A program made the position numbers and the translations under genes. The notes under the pieces were generated by a model. That model made no database searches. It had not been told where the DNA came from and worked only from the letters and a program-made list of their open reading frames with translations. From NCBI GenBank assembly GCA_036351775.1, contig JAZBPX010000034.1, positions 26,299-90,298 on the forward strand: a stretch of DNA of 64,000 bases, in the 5' to 3' direction. Each line of letters begins with the position of its first letter. Positions within the stretch are counted from its first letter, which is position 1. Source of the stretch: Pacificimonas sp036351775. Its GTDB lineage: Bacteria > Pseudomonadota > Alphaproteobacteria > Sphingomonadales > Sphingomonadaceae. Shown piece after piece: positions 43,184-51,661 of this stretch.

Positions 43184-43795
43184 ATGATGACTTTGGTTAC
43201 CAACGGCGTTTGCAGTACGGTGGCGATCCTCGGTATTCTGGCCATCGCCGCGCCCGCTAACGCGCAGGACGGCGGGACCGCGCAGTTCTACGTCGGCGCC
43301 CAGGCCGGCTATCACGATCTCGGCTCGATCCTGGTTCCAGGTACGGGCGGCCCGCGCGAATTCGATTTGAACGGCGGCGTCTTCGGCGGCTATGCTGGCA
43401 TCGACGTGCCTTTGGGTGAGGCGCTGTTCGCGGGGCTGGAGGCCAACGCCGCCCTCGGTACGAACATGATCGACAGCGAATATGGCATTGCCGCTCACAT
43501 AGGCACCCGCTTCGGCGACAGCGGCCGCGTGTTCGTGCGCGGCGGTTATCAGCACGTGGATTTCGATCTGCAGGATATCTTCGGCCAGCTCGCGGCAGAT
43601 TCAGGACTTTCGGACGTTGAAATCGAGCAGATCGGCGACGGTATCGCGAGATCCGGCGACGATTCCGACGGCGATTTTCTGATCGGTGCCGGGGCGGAAA
43701 TTGCGCTCTCGCCGCGCTTCGGGCTGCGCGCCACGATCGACACGGTCAGCTTCGATACGGTCAAGCTGATGGCCGGAACGACGGTCAGGTTCTAG
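43184..43795 (+). CDS. Outer-membrane beta-barrel protein (OmpA/OmpW-like)
   Basis: 203 residues. Signal peptide to about residue 28 (ANAQDG). Mature part shows paired strands with aromatic girdles and ends in AGTTVRF, with the terminal Phe used for outer-membrane insertion. Strong AAGGAG ribosome site. Related proteins are annotated as opacity or outer-membrane beta-barrel domain proteins; function unknown. Confidence 0.8.
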   Translation: MMTLVTNGVCSTVAILGILAIAAPANAQDGGTAQFYVGAQAGYHDLGSILVPGTGGPREFDLNGGVFGGYAGIDVPLGEALFAGLEANAALGTNMIDSEYGIAAHIGTRFGDSGRVFVRGGYQHVDFDLQDIFGQLAADSGLSDVEIEQIGDGIARSGDDSDGDFLIGAGAEIALSPRFGLRATIDTVSFDTVKLMAGTTVRF

Positions 43796-43802
43796 CCGTT
43801 CC

Positions 43803-43836
43803 CCGGGGCGCGGTGCGGAAAAGCTGCGCCCCCCGG
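43803..43836 (+). terminator. Possible terminator hairpin of the beta-barrel gene
   Basis: ccggggcgc pairs with gcgccccccgg across a short loop eight bases after the stop, followed by a modest TTCT tract. Convincing as a hairpin, weak as an intrinsic terminator. Confidence 0.5.
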
Positions 43837-43876
43837 TTCTCCTGACATTATGACCGATTTTCGACGACGGACACGA

Positions 43877-44524
43877 TCAATGGCCAAGCTGGGCTTCCTG
43901 CGCGCCTGACCCGACCAGCAGCGGCTCTTCGCTGCCGTCCTCGATACGGAAAATCGTGCCCTGCGGCGCGTTCCCCGCAATGGGCACGCAGCCCGGCTCG
44001 AACGGCTTGCCGCCGACAAGGGCACCGCGCAGAACGCGGGCCGTCATGCCATGGGTGATGACCAGCGCCGTGCGGCCCGGATCGAGCGCGCCAAGCCAGT
44101 CGTCCAGCCGCGCGCGAATCTCGGGATACCATTCGCCGTTCGGTGGCCGCGCGCAGAACAGGCCGCGCTCCATGTCGACAATCGGCACACCAGCCTCGGC
44201 GGTGATCTCGGCATAGTCGCGCCCTGTCCAGTCGCCCACGTCGATCTCGTAAAGCCTCTCGTCCAGCCGCGCATCGAAATAGCGCAGCTCCAGATGCTCG
44301 GCGATGATCGAGGCGGTCTGCTGGCAGCGCCCGGCGGCGGACACCCACAGGTCGATATCTGGCTCTGTCCCAAGATGGTCGGCGAGCGCTGCGCCCATCG
44401 CCTCGGCCTGCGCAACGCCGTGCCGGGTCAGCGGCGTATGCGCCGCGTTGCCCTGCATGCGGGCATTGGCGTTGAAGACGGTTTCGGCATGGCGAGCGAG
44501 ATAGAGCGGCGGGTGTTTGAGCAT
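43877..44524 (-). CDS. Histidine phosphatase (phosphoglycerate mutase) family protein
   Basis: 215 residues. Catalytic His in LYLARHAETVFNANARMQGN (RHA in place of the common RHG), second site in VITHGMTARVLRG. Likely a broad phosphomonoesterase. Converges on the beta-barrel gene. No closely linked metabolic gene. Confidence 0.87.
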   Translation of the reverse strand: MLKHPPLYLARHAETVFNANARMQGNAAHTPLTRHGVAQAEAMGAALADHLGTEPDIDLWVSAAGRCQQTASIIAEHLELRYFDARLDERLYEIDVGDWTGRDYAEITAEAGVPIVDMERGLFCARPPNGEWYPEIRARLDDWLGALDPGRTALVITHGMTARVLRGALVGGKPFEPGCVPIAGNAPQGTIFRIEDGSEEPLLVGSGAQEAQLGH

Positions 44525-44588
44525 TCGTTCCGCCTACCCGCTCGCTTCGCTCACGCCAGCCTACCAAAAGCGCCGCCCCAGACGCAGA

Positions 44589-44622
44589 ACCGCCCGCCCC
44601 TTCGGTGGAAGGAGCGGGCGGT
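44589..44622 (-). terminator. Hairpin downstream of the PEP-CTERM gene
   Basis: Stem accgcccgc / gcgggcggt with further pairing (cccttc/gaagga) forms a long GC hairpin just beyond the PEP-CTERM stop. On the minus strand the run after it is TTCTGCG, not a clean T tract. Confidence 0.6.
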
Positions 44623-44648
44623 CCGCGTTCGAGAATTCTTACCGCTTG

Positions 44649-45362
44649 TTAGGCGCGGCGGGCCCGGCGGCGCAGGCCAAGACCGGCAAGGCCGAGACCG
44701 AGCAGGCCAAGTGCAGCCGGAGCTGGAACATCGGCAGCGGGCGGCCCGTCAACCTCATCGCCCGTGGCGATGAAATCGTTGAACAGGATGGTCTCGCCAT
44801 TGCTGGGTCCGCGGATGATCAGGTTGATCCGGTCGATGTCCGTGAAATCAGCGCCGCCCGTGAAGGAGGCAAAATCGAGCTGCGCATTGCCCCCAGCATC
44901 GATCAACCCGCCGGTAATCGTGGACATGCCCGTGACAACACCCGCGCCGTCAACCGTCCACACCGTGCTCTCCAGCGTGTAGCCAGAGTAAGGAACCGTA
45001 GAGGCCGAGAAGGACAGCTCGAACCGGTCGTTCGTGCCGCCGTCAGTCAGGTCGGTGTTAAGACGGAAGGCCGCTAAGCCCAGAACGCCCCACGCGAAAT
45101 CCTTCGCCGACGTTGCAACCGAACCACCCGTGATCAGGACACCGTCATCGCCGGGAGAAAGAACGAGATCCATCTGCCCGAACCCGCCGCCAACAGCGAC
45201 CGCGCGGAAGCCGCCGATCGCCGTTCCCGACAGCACGATCGCCGTCGTCGCCGTACCCTGCGAGAACGCTCCATTCTCGAAATCGTCAATCGTGATCGGG
45301 GCAGCGGTTGCACCTGTAGCGACCATCGCCGCCGCAGAGGCTCCTAGCAAATAACGCATCAT
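44649..45362 (-). CDS. PEP-CTERM sorting-signal exported protein
   Basis: 237 residues. Signal peptide (to about 21), a beta-rich domain of unknown function, then the tail VPAPAALGLLGLGLAGLGLRRRARRA: Pro motif, hydrophobic helix and basic end, recognised by the exosortase EpsH system. In alphaproteobacteria the VPAP variant is common. Such proteins are sorted and may be linked to exopolysaccharide. No exosortase is visible in the window. GGAG site precedes ATG 45362. Confidence 0.85.
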   Translation of the reverse strand: MMRYLLGASAAAMVATGATAAPITIDDFENGAFSQGTATTAIVLSGTAIGGFRAVAVGGGFGQMDLVLSPGDDGVLITGGSVATSAKDFAWGVLGLAAFRLNTDLTDGGTNDRFELSFSASTVPYSGYTLESTVWTVDGAGVVTGMSTITGGLIDAGGNAQLDFASFTGGADFTDIDRINLIIRGPSNGETILFNDFIATGDEVDGPPAADVPAPAALGLLGLGLAGLGLRRRARRA

Positions 45363-45649
45363 GATCTTACTCCTCGAACTGTATCTCGTGTCCCAATCGG
45401 TACAGACTGGGGGGGCAAACCTGCCCGTTGCCAGTTACCAAGCAAGCGCCATGCCAGTTTTTGCAAAAGCCTGTTATCGTTCCGCTTTAGCAATCTTTAC
45501 ACCGTTCTGGATGTTGTAGATGTAAAGTCTGCCGACACCCCTCTGCCCGCCCTTTCCCTGAGTCTTTCCAGACCATTGACTCCGATTGCAGAGACACATT
45601 CTGAACCCTATCAGGACCGCTCTATTCCGGCCTTTCTAAGGATATCGTT
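45363..45649. promoter_or_regulatory. Divergent intergenic region, AT-richer
   Basis: 287 bases between the PEP-CTERM and scoA starts, locally less GC-rich. A possible -35 box TTGACT at 45576-45581 faces scoA, with a poor -10 (ttctga). No operator identified. Confidence 0.35.
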
Positions 45650-46354
45650 ATGGCTGAGAAACATTTTTCGGATGCCGCTACCGCGCTGGACGGCCTCTTG
45701 TCCGATGGGATAACCGTCATGGCCGGCGGCTTTGGCCTGTGCGGCATTCCCGAACATCTGATCGCCGCCATGCGTGACAGCGGCGTAAAGGACCTCACCT
45801 GCATTTCCAACAATGCGGGCGTCGACGATTTTGGCCTCGGCCTTCTCCTCCAGACGCGCCAGATAAAGAAGATGATCAGCTCCTATGTCGGCGAGAACAA
45901 GGAGTTCGAGCGCCAGTATCTCGGCGGCGAGCTGGAGCTCGAATTCAACCCCCAGGGTACGCTCGCCGAGCGTTGCCGCGCGGGCGGCGCGGGCATCCCC
46001 GGATTCTACACGAAGACGGGCGTCGGCACACTCGTTGCCGAGGGCAAGGAGCACAAGCATTTCGGCGGCGAGACCTATATACTGGAAACCGGTCTCACTG
46101 CCGACCTTGCCATCGTAAAGGCCTGGAAGGCGGACCCCTATGGCAATCTCGTCTACCGAAAAACGGCGCGCAATTTTAACCCCGTCATGGCGACGGCGGG
46201 GAAGGTGACGGTGGCCGAGGTCGAGGAGCTGGTCGGTCCAGGCGAACTCGACCCGGACTGCATCCACACCCCCGGCGTCTACGTCCAGCGCTTCATCGTC
46301 GGGGACAGCTTCGAAAAGCGTATCGAACAGCGTACCGTAAGAGAGGCCGCGTAA
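45650..46354 (+). CDS. scoA: Succinyl-CoA:3-ketoacid CoA-transferase subunit A
   Basis: 234 residues. GGFGLCGIPEHLIAAMRDSGV and GLGLLLQTRQIKKMISSYVGENK are typical of the alpha subunit, which binds CoA. Together with ScoB it moves CoA between succinate and acetoacetate. The stop overlaps scoB (TAATG), so coupled translation is likely. Confidence 0.95.
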   Translation: MAEKHFSDAATALDGLLSDGITVMAGGFGLCGIPEHLIAAMRDSGVKDLTCISNNAGVDDFGLGLLLQTRQIKKMISSYVGENKEFERQYLGGELELEFNPQGTLAERCRAGGAGIPGFYTKTGVGTLVAEGKEHKHFGGETYILETGLTADLAIVKAWKADPYGNLVYRKTARNFNPVMATAGKVTVAEVEELVGPGELDPDCIHTPGVYVQRFIVGDSFEKRIEQRTVREAA

Positions 46355-47013
46355 TGACCCAAAGTGAGACAGGCTGGACTCGGGACAAAATGGCCGCTCG
46401 GGCAGCGAAGGAGCTTCAGGACGGCTTTTACGTCAATCTCGGCATCGGTATGCCCACGCTTGTGGCGAACCACATCGCCGAGGGGATCGACATCACGCTC
46501 CAGTCGGAAAACGGCATGCTCGGCATGGGCCCCTTTCCAACCGAGGACCATGTCGACCCCGACCTCATCAACGCGGGCAAGCAGACGATCACCGAACTGC
46601 GCCGCACCAGCTATTTCTCCTCCGCCGACAGTTTCGCGATGATCCGCGGCGGCCATATCGACATGTCGATCCTCGGCGCGATGGAGGTCGCGGAAAACGG
46701 CGACATCGCGAACTGGATGATCCCGGGCAAGATGGTGAAGGGCATGGGCGGCGCGATGGACCTCGTCGCGGGCGTCAAGCGCATCATCGTACTGATGGAC
46801 CACACCAACAAGAAGGGCGAGAGCAAGTTCCTGAAGGAATGCACCCTTCCCCTCACCGGCCAGAATGTTGTCGACATGATCGTCTCCGACCTCGGCGTGT
46901 TCGAGCGGCCCGACCATGACAGCGCCTTTCGCCTGACGGAACTCGCGCCGGGGGTGAGCGTGGAGGAGGTGCGTAGCAAGACCGAAGCCACCTTCGAGCT
47001 TGCCCTATCGTAA
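46354..47013 (+). CDS. scoB: Succinyl-CoA:3-ketoacid CoA-transferase subunit B
   Basis: 219 residues. FYVNLGIGMPTLVANHI and LQSENGMLGMGPF with the catalytic Glu in SENG; C-terminal domain contains GGHIDMSILGAMEVAENGDIANW. Catalyses transfer of CoA together with ScoA; used to activate ketone bodies or recover acetoacetate. Confidence 0.95.
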   Translation: MTQSETGWTRDKMAARAAKELQDGFYVNLGIGMPTLVANHIAEGIDITLQSENGMLGMGPFPTEDHVDPDLINAGKQTITELRRTSYFSSADSFAMIRGGHIDMSILGAMEVAENGDIANWMIPGKMVKGMGGAMDLVAGVKRIIVLMDHTNKKGESKFLKECTLPLTGQNVVDMIVSDLGVFERPDHDSAFRLTELAPGVSVEEVRSKTEATFELALS

Positions 47014-47033
47014 CGCCGGAACGGACTCCCCTC

Positions 47034-47690
47034 ATGCAGACCAGCGCCCTGAAACCTTTCTTTACCGCCGTTGCCCTTGGCCTCCTTCTGACCGCCTGCG
47101 AAACAACGCCCTATTATAAGGCGCTTGAGATGGTGGGCATCGAGAAGCGCGACCTGCTCGTCGACCGGGTTCAGGACACACAGGCCGCGCAAGTTCAGGC
47201 GCAGGAGGCGTTCCGCAACGCCCTGAATGTCTACCGCGAGACCGCCGATGCCGACCTGAACAATCTGGAGGGGGCCTATGAGCGCTTCGACGCCGCCTAC
47301 GACCGCGCCGCCGACCGGGTCCGCGACGTCGAAACCGACATTGATGCCGTCAAGCGCGTCGCCGACGACCTGTTTTCCGAATGGGAAGCCGAGATCAACC
47401 TGTACCAGGACGCCGACCTTCGCGCTGCCAGCCAGGCGCAGCTCGAAGAAACCCGCGCGCGTTTTCTCACCCTCGAACGAACCCTCGACGAGACCGAACA
47501 GCGCATGGACCCGGCACTCCTTGCACTGCGCGATCGTGTCCTTTTCCTGAAGCATAACCTCAACGCCGCCGCGCTCCGCCAGTTGAAGGGCGAAGTGACC
47601 CGCATCGAGGGCGACGTGACCGCCGTCGTCGCCGACCTCGACCGCGCGATTGCCGAAGCGAACGCCTTCATCGCCGCGATGCGGAGCTGA
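47034..47690 (+). CDS. DUF2959 lipoprotein, coiled coil
   Basis: 218 residues. Signal peptide with lipobox LLTAC, followed by a helical protein with many Glu/Arg/Ala heptads. DUF2959 matches ALEMVGIEKRDLLVDRVQDTQAAQ. Unknown function; probably an envelope coiled-coil. Followed by a family B-like palindrome. Confidence 0.82.
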   Translation: MQTSALKPFFTAVALGLLLTACETTPYYKALEMVGIEKRDLLVDRVQDTQAAQVQAQEAFRNALNVYRETADADLNNLEGAYERFDAAYDRAADRVRDVETDIDAVKRVADDLFSEWEAEINLYQDADLRAASQAQLEETRARFLTLERTLDETEQRMDPALLALRDRVLFLKHNLNAAALRQLKGEVTRIEGDVTAVVADLDRAIAEANAFIAAMRS

Positions 47691-47720
47691 CGGGCACGGA
47701 CCTCGCCCTCCGCCCGACTT

Positions 47721-47810
47721 GTCATCCCGGCGAAGGCCGGGATCCTTCTCCTCGAAAGCGATACCTGGCCGAACCCTCGGGAGGTGGATCCCGGCTTTCG
47801 CCGGGATGAC
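47721..47810. repeat. Paired extragenic palindrome, family B variant
   Basis: Arms gtcatcccggcgaaggccgg and ccggctttcgccgggatgac, nearly perfect, between the DUF2959 and dnaN genes. Confidence 0.85.
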
Positions 47811-47939
47811 GGTTCTGGCGAAAAAGCCGGCGGCTAGGCCCCAAACCCGCCCCGCCACAGCATTCCCGTTTGCCCCTCGCTGCAAATCCGCTAGACACTT
47901 CGCCCAAAGCAATACCCGCTGGGGGCGAAAGGGAATTTC

Positions 47940-49040
47940 ATGAAGGCAACCGTTGAGCGCGCGACCCTGCTCAAATGTCTGGGCCACGTTCAGTCGGTGG
48001 TGGAGCGCAGGAACACCATCCCGATCCTGTCCAACGTCCTGATCGAGGCCGAAGATGGCGGGCTGAAGCTGACCGCGACCGACCTCGACATCCAGGTTGT
48101 CGATTCCATCGCTGCCCAGGTCGAAACCGGCGGCGCGGTCACGGTTTCCGCCCACACCCTGTTCGACATCGTCCGCAAGCTGCCCGACGGCAGCCAGGTG
48201 GCACTCGACGCTGCCGAGGAGAAGATGACCATCCGCGCCGGCCGCGCGCGCTTCAGCCTCTCCACCCTGCCAAAGGACGACTTCCCCATGATCGGGGAAA
48301 CCGACCTGCCAACCAGCTTCTCCCTGCCCGGCGAGACGCTCGAGGAACTGATCGACAAGACGAAGTTCGCCATCTCCACCGAGGAAACCCGCTACTATCT
48401 GAACGGCATCTTCCTGCACGTGTCCGATGGAAAGCTCTACGCCGTCGCGACGGATGGCCACCGGCTCGCCCGCTTCACACTCGATCCACCTACGGGCGCG
48501 GAGGGCATGTCCGACGCCATCGTCCCGCGCAAATGCGTGTCGGAAATCCGCAAGCTGCTCGACGAGACCGACGGCGACGTGGATGTCAGCCTGTCCGACA
48601 CCAAGATCCGTTTTCGCGTCGGCACCGCCGTCCTCACCTCTAAATTGATCGACGGCACCTTCCCGGATTACAGCCGCGTCATTCCGACCGGCAACGACCG
48701 CCTTCTCAAAATCGACCCCAAGCTCCTCAGCACCGGCGTCGACCGCGTGTCCGCCATTGCCGCGGAAAAGACCAAGGCGGTCAAGATGACGCTCGACCAG
48801 GACAAGGTCATCCTCTCCGTCACCAGCCCCGAAATGGGCGAGGCGAAGGAGGAGGTCGAGGCCGACTATTCCTCCGAAGGGTTCGACGTGGGCTTCAACG
48901 CGAAATATCTCCTCGACATCCTGTCGGAGGTCGAGGGCGACACCGTCGACGTCCACCTCGCCGACGCCGCCGCCCCCACCCTGATCCGCGAAGGCGACGA
49001 CGCCAACGCCCTCTACGTCCTGATGCCCATGCGGGTGTGA
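47940..49040 (+). CDS. dnaN: DNA polymerase III beta sliding clamp DnaN
   Basis: 366 residues, length of the family. RNTIPILSNVLIEAEDGGLKLTATDLDIQ at the start, ETRYYLNGIFLH and the C-terminal NALYVLMPMRV, which closes the third domain. Encodes the processivity ring. No dnaA or other replication gene adjoins upstream, so this is not the classical dnaA-dnaN locus. A poor GAAAGGG ribosome site precedes it. Confidence 0.97.
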   Translation: MKATVERATLLKCLGHVQSVVERRNTIPILSNVLIEAEDGGLKLTATDLDIQVVDSIAAQVETGGAVTVSAHTLFDIVRKLPDGSQVALDAAEEKMTIRAGRARFSLSTLPKDDFPMIGETDLPTSFSLPGETLEELIDKTKFAISTEETRYYLNGIFLHVSDGKLYAVATDGHRLARFTLDPPTGAEGMSDAIVPRKCVSEIRKLLDETDGDVDVSLSDTKIRFRVGTAVLTSKLIDGTFPDYSRVIPTGNDRLLKIDPKLLSTGVDRVSAIAAEKTKAVKMTLDQDKVILSVTSPEMGEAKEEVEADYSSEGFDVGFNAKYLLDILSEVEGDTVDVHLADAAAPTLIREGDDANALYVLMPMRV

Positions 49041-49122
49041 GCTCCCACAAGGGCTGCATTTCGAACCGTCACCGACTTGCCGGTCAGGTGACAAGGGTCA
49101 CAGGCCGCGGAAGGTTGCCGCA

Positions 49123-49458
49123 CTAGGGCGGCGCGGTGCCGTGTGTCACCCGCGACAGGCGGCCAATGCGGCGGGTCAGGAGACCGTTGGCCAGCATCTC
49201 CGGCGACCATAGGGCAGGCGGAAGACGCCGCTGCCCGGCGACATGGCGTTGTATAACATCGCAGGCGACCCCGAACCCTTCACCGCGCGGTGTGCGGCGA
49301 AAGCGGTAGACACCCTGTCGGCTCATCCCCGCCGCCCGCGCGGCGGCGGCAACGCTGGCCCCGGACAAGAGAGCCTGAAGGAACGCCCCCTGACGCGCCG
49401 CCGTCCATTGCGGACCCGGCGCGCTGTTTCCTTTCATGTCCCGTTGGTCGTCCGTCAT
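49123..49458 (-). CDS. Small helix-turn-helix DNA-binding protein
   Basis: About 111 residues, or 104 from the ATG at 49437. ALLSGASVAAAARAAGMSRQGVYRFRR is a homeodomain-like HTH with a recognition helix. The remainder is unlike known families. Antisense to the region between dnaN and the GIY-YIG gene. Could regulate a neighbour or be a mobile-element fragment; both are guesses. Confidence 0.6.
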   Translation of the reverse strand: MTDDQRDMKGNSAPGPQWTAARQGAFLQALLSGASVAAAARAAGMSRQGVYRFRRTPRGEGFGVACDVIQRHVAGQRRLPPALWSPEMLANGLLTRRIGRLSRVTHGTAPP

Positions 49459-49573
49459 CGCCGCGCCGTTCGTTCGAAATCGAAAGACAGTGATAAGAGA
49501 CAGAGGAAATCCTATTGTTCAAGGGCGGGTCCGGGCGTCTGTTGCACTGCGCTGGAGGGACCGCGGAGCCGCA

Positions 49574-49692
49574 CACTGGATGCTGAAACGAGTTCAGCAT
49601 GACGGAAGGGCGGGAGCGCCACCGCGAAGTTTTTCCCGGCTCGTCCAACTTTCCTCTTCCCGTCACCCTGAACTCGTTTCAGGGTCCAGCAC
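49574..49692. repeat. Family A palindrome halves flanking GIY-YIG start
   Basis: Arms ctgaaacgagttcagcatgac (49578-49602) and gtcaccctgaactcgtttca (49664-49692). The second ends one base before the start of the GIY-YIG gene. Confidence 0.7.
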
Positions 49693-49693
49693 C

Positions 49694-50008
49694 ATGCACC
49701 ATGAGCGCCGACCCTGTTGCTACATCATGGCCAGCAAAGCGCACGGAACGCTCTACGTCGGCGTCACGTCCGACCTTGAAAACCGCGTCGCCGAGCATCG
49801 CGATCTTGAACGACCCGGCTTTACGAGGCGCTATGCCGTCCACCGGTTGGTCCTCTTCGAGGAGTTCGGGACCATGGACGACGCCATCGCGCGGGAAAAG
49901 CAGCTGAAGCGGTGGCGGCGCCAGTGGAAACTCAACGTAATCGAAGATATTAACCCAGGCTGGCGCGATCTGGCGGAGGACCTCGGCTTTCCACCACTCG
50001 CAAGGTAA
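49694..50008 (+). CDS. GIY-YIG nuclease domain protein
   Basis: 104 residues. Family motif appears as CYIMASKAHGTLYVGVTSDLENR with the GTLYVG and Arg residues, then KRWRRQWKLNVIEDINP in the second half. Small, single-domain homologue of GIY-YIG proteins (URI-type); function unknown. It starts next to a palindrome arm, which may supply its upstream region. Confidence 0.85.
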   Translation: MHHERRPCCYIMASKAHGTLYVGVTSDLENRVAEHRDLERPGFTRRYAVHRLVLFEEFGTMDDAIAREKQLKRWRRQWKLNVIEDINPGWRDLAEDLGFPPLAR

Positions 50009-50044
50009 TGCCCAGCCTTTGAGAGCATTTCCCGCGATTCTTCC

Positions 50045-50306
50045 GTCACCCTGAACTTGTTTCGGGGTCCAGTTCGGAGACGGCCTCCAAATGGTTCTGG
50101 ACGCGGCTCTTCCCGACCCGCCGCTACGGACACTGGATGCTGAAACGAGTTCAGCATGACGGCGCTTGTCCTATTCTCTTTCCCGTCACCCTGAACTTGT
50201 TTCAGGGTCCAGCCATCGACCCGGCATTGCAACTACCCAGGTCTGGCGTTTGCCGAAGAAGAAGACACCGCTACGGAACCCGAATGCCGAACTCAGTTAA
50301 GCATGA
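50045..50306. repeat. Two family A palindromes, one degenerate
   Basis: Unit 50045-50160 has arms tgaacttgtttcggggtcc and ctgaaacgagttcagcatgac. A second unit starts at 50185 and its right arm has decayed near 50290-50306. Fills most of the gap to the serine hydrolase gene. Confidence 0.75.
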
Positions 50307-50373
50307 AGAGTTTGGGCTTGGAATGGCGCGCCCTCTTCCTGTTGCCGTTCATTTGCGAGAATAGGGTTTGGCC

Positions 50374-51591
50374 ATGCCGAGCCACGAAGCAGCATTTTCC
50401 GTTACGCGCGCACCCCTAGGCTTCGCCTCCGCTGTCAGCCACTTTGTCGCGTTTCGCCGGTTGGCCGTCATCACCGCTGCGGCCCTGGCCACCGCCGCCT
50501 GCAGCGGCCCCGTCGCGGACCCAGCCGCCGGTCCGGCCTTCGCCGAAGCGATCGAGGCCGCCAACGCCGCCGCGCTCACCGCTCTGGTCAAAGAGCGCGC
50601 TGCCGCCTACGAAACCGGCGTCAGCTTCGCCATCAGCACACCAGCCATGACCACCACCGTCTTCGCAGGTGATGGCATCGACGAAAACGCCCTTTTCCAG
50701 GCCGCTTCCATGTCCAAGAGCGTCGCCGCGGCCGCCATCGTCATGCTCGCGCGGGAAAAAGGCATCGGCCTGGACGACGATATCCGTCCGCTGGCCCCCA
50801 GCGTGAACTTCGCGGACATGGAGGGCGGCGACCGGCCGCTTACCCTGCGCGAGCTTCTGTCCCACACCGGCGGCGCGACCGTTTCCGGCTTTCCCGGCTA
50901 TGCGCGCGGCGGTGACCTGCCGTCATCTGCGGAAATCGTGAACGGCAGGCCGCACATGCTGCTCCCCCGCATCGATCTCAGCGGCGAGAAGGGCCGCTTC
51001 GCCTATGCCGGCGGCGGCTACCAGATCGCGCAGCTCTGGGCCGAGGACGTCTCCGGCGAACCCTTTGCCGCCATTGCCCAGCGCCTGATCCTCGGTCCGC
51101 TCGGCATGACGCGCAGCACCTTCGCGCAGCCGATCGACGACGCCGACATCGCGCCGCTCCCCGTCGCGGCTGCGGATTCCCCGATCATGCCGATGGAGGG
51201 CGTTTTCTGGCCCATGGAGGGCAGCTGGCGCGACTATCCCGAACTTGCCGCGGCGGGCCTCTGGACGACCGCGCCCGACTATCTGCGCTTCGTTGCCGCC
51301 CTTCTCTCCGCGGCCGGGGGCGAACCAGGCCCGGTCATCGACGCCGAAACCGCGCGCTTCATGCTGACCGTGGTTGACGAAGACTACGGCCTCGGCGTCA
51401 TGGTCAGGACGGACGCGGACGGCACCGTGACCGCCATCGGTCATACCGGCGGCAACACCGGCTATCGCTCCTTATGGCGCGGCTATCCCGGCGCGAACGC
51501 CGCTGCCGTCATCATCGCCAACAACCGCGCGGCCAACGCCCTGTTGCAGGAACTCGGCGCAGGCGCGGACGCGGCTTTCGGGGGCGATTAG
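50374..51591 (+). CDS. Serine hydrolase, beta-lactamase/PBP-like
   Basis: 405 residues from the ATG at 50374. Signal peptide ends at ATAACSG, so it is probably a lipoprotein. Catalytic SMSKS (Ser-x-x-Lys) near residue 111, Tyr in FAYAGGGYQIAQL and the third element in IGHTGGNTGY. Class C beta-lactamase-like D-aminopeptidase or esterase; antibiotic hydrolysis is not implied. Placed between dnaN and recF. Confidence 0.86.
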   Translation: MPSHEAAFSVTRAPLGFASAVSHFVAFRRLAVITAAALATAACSGPVADPAAGPAFAEAIEAANAAALTALVKERAAAYETGVSFAISTPAMTTTVFAGDGIDENALFQAASMSKSVAAAAIVMLAREKGIGLDDDIRPLAPSVNFADMEGGDRPLTLRELLSHTGGATVSGFPGYARGGDLPSSAEIVNGRPHMLLPRIDLSGEKGRFAYAGGGYQIAQLWAEDVSGEPFAAIAQRLILGPLGMTRSTFAQPIDDADIAPLPVAAADSPIMPMEGVFWPMEGSWRDYPELAAAGLWTTAPDYLRFVAALLSAAGGEPGPVIDAETARFMLTVVDEDYGLGVMVRTDADGTVTAIGHTGGNTGYRSLWRGYPGANAAAVIIANNRAANALLQELGAGADAAFGGD

Positions 51592-51661
51592 GCGCACGCA
51601 TACCCTGCGCTGACCCGAAAGACTTGGCGGGCGGCGGGCCAGCGGATACGCCGCCTGCATC

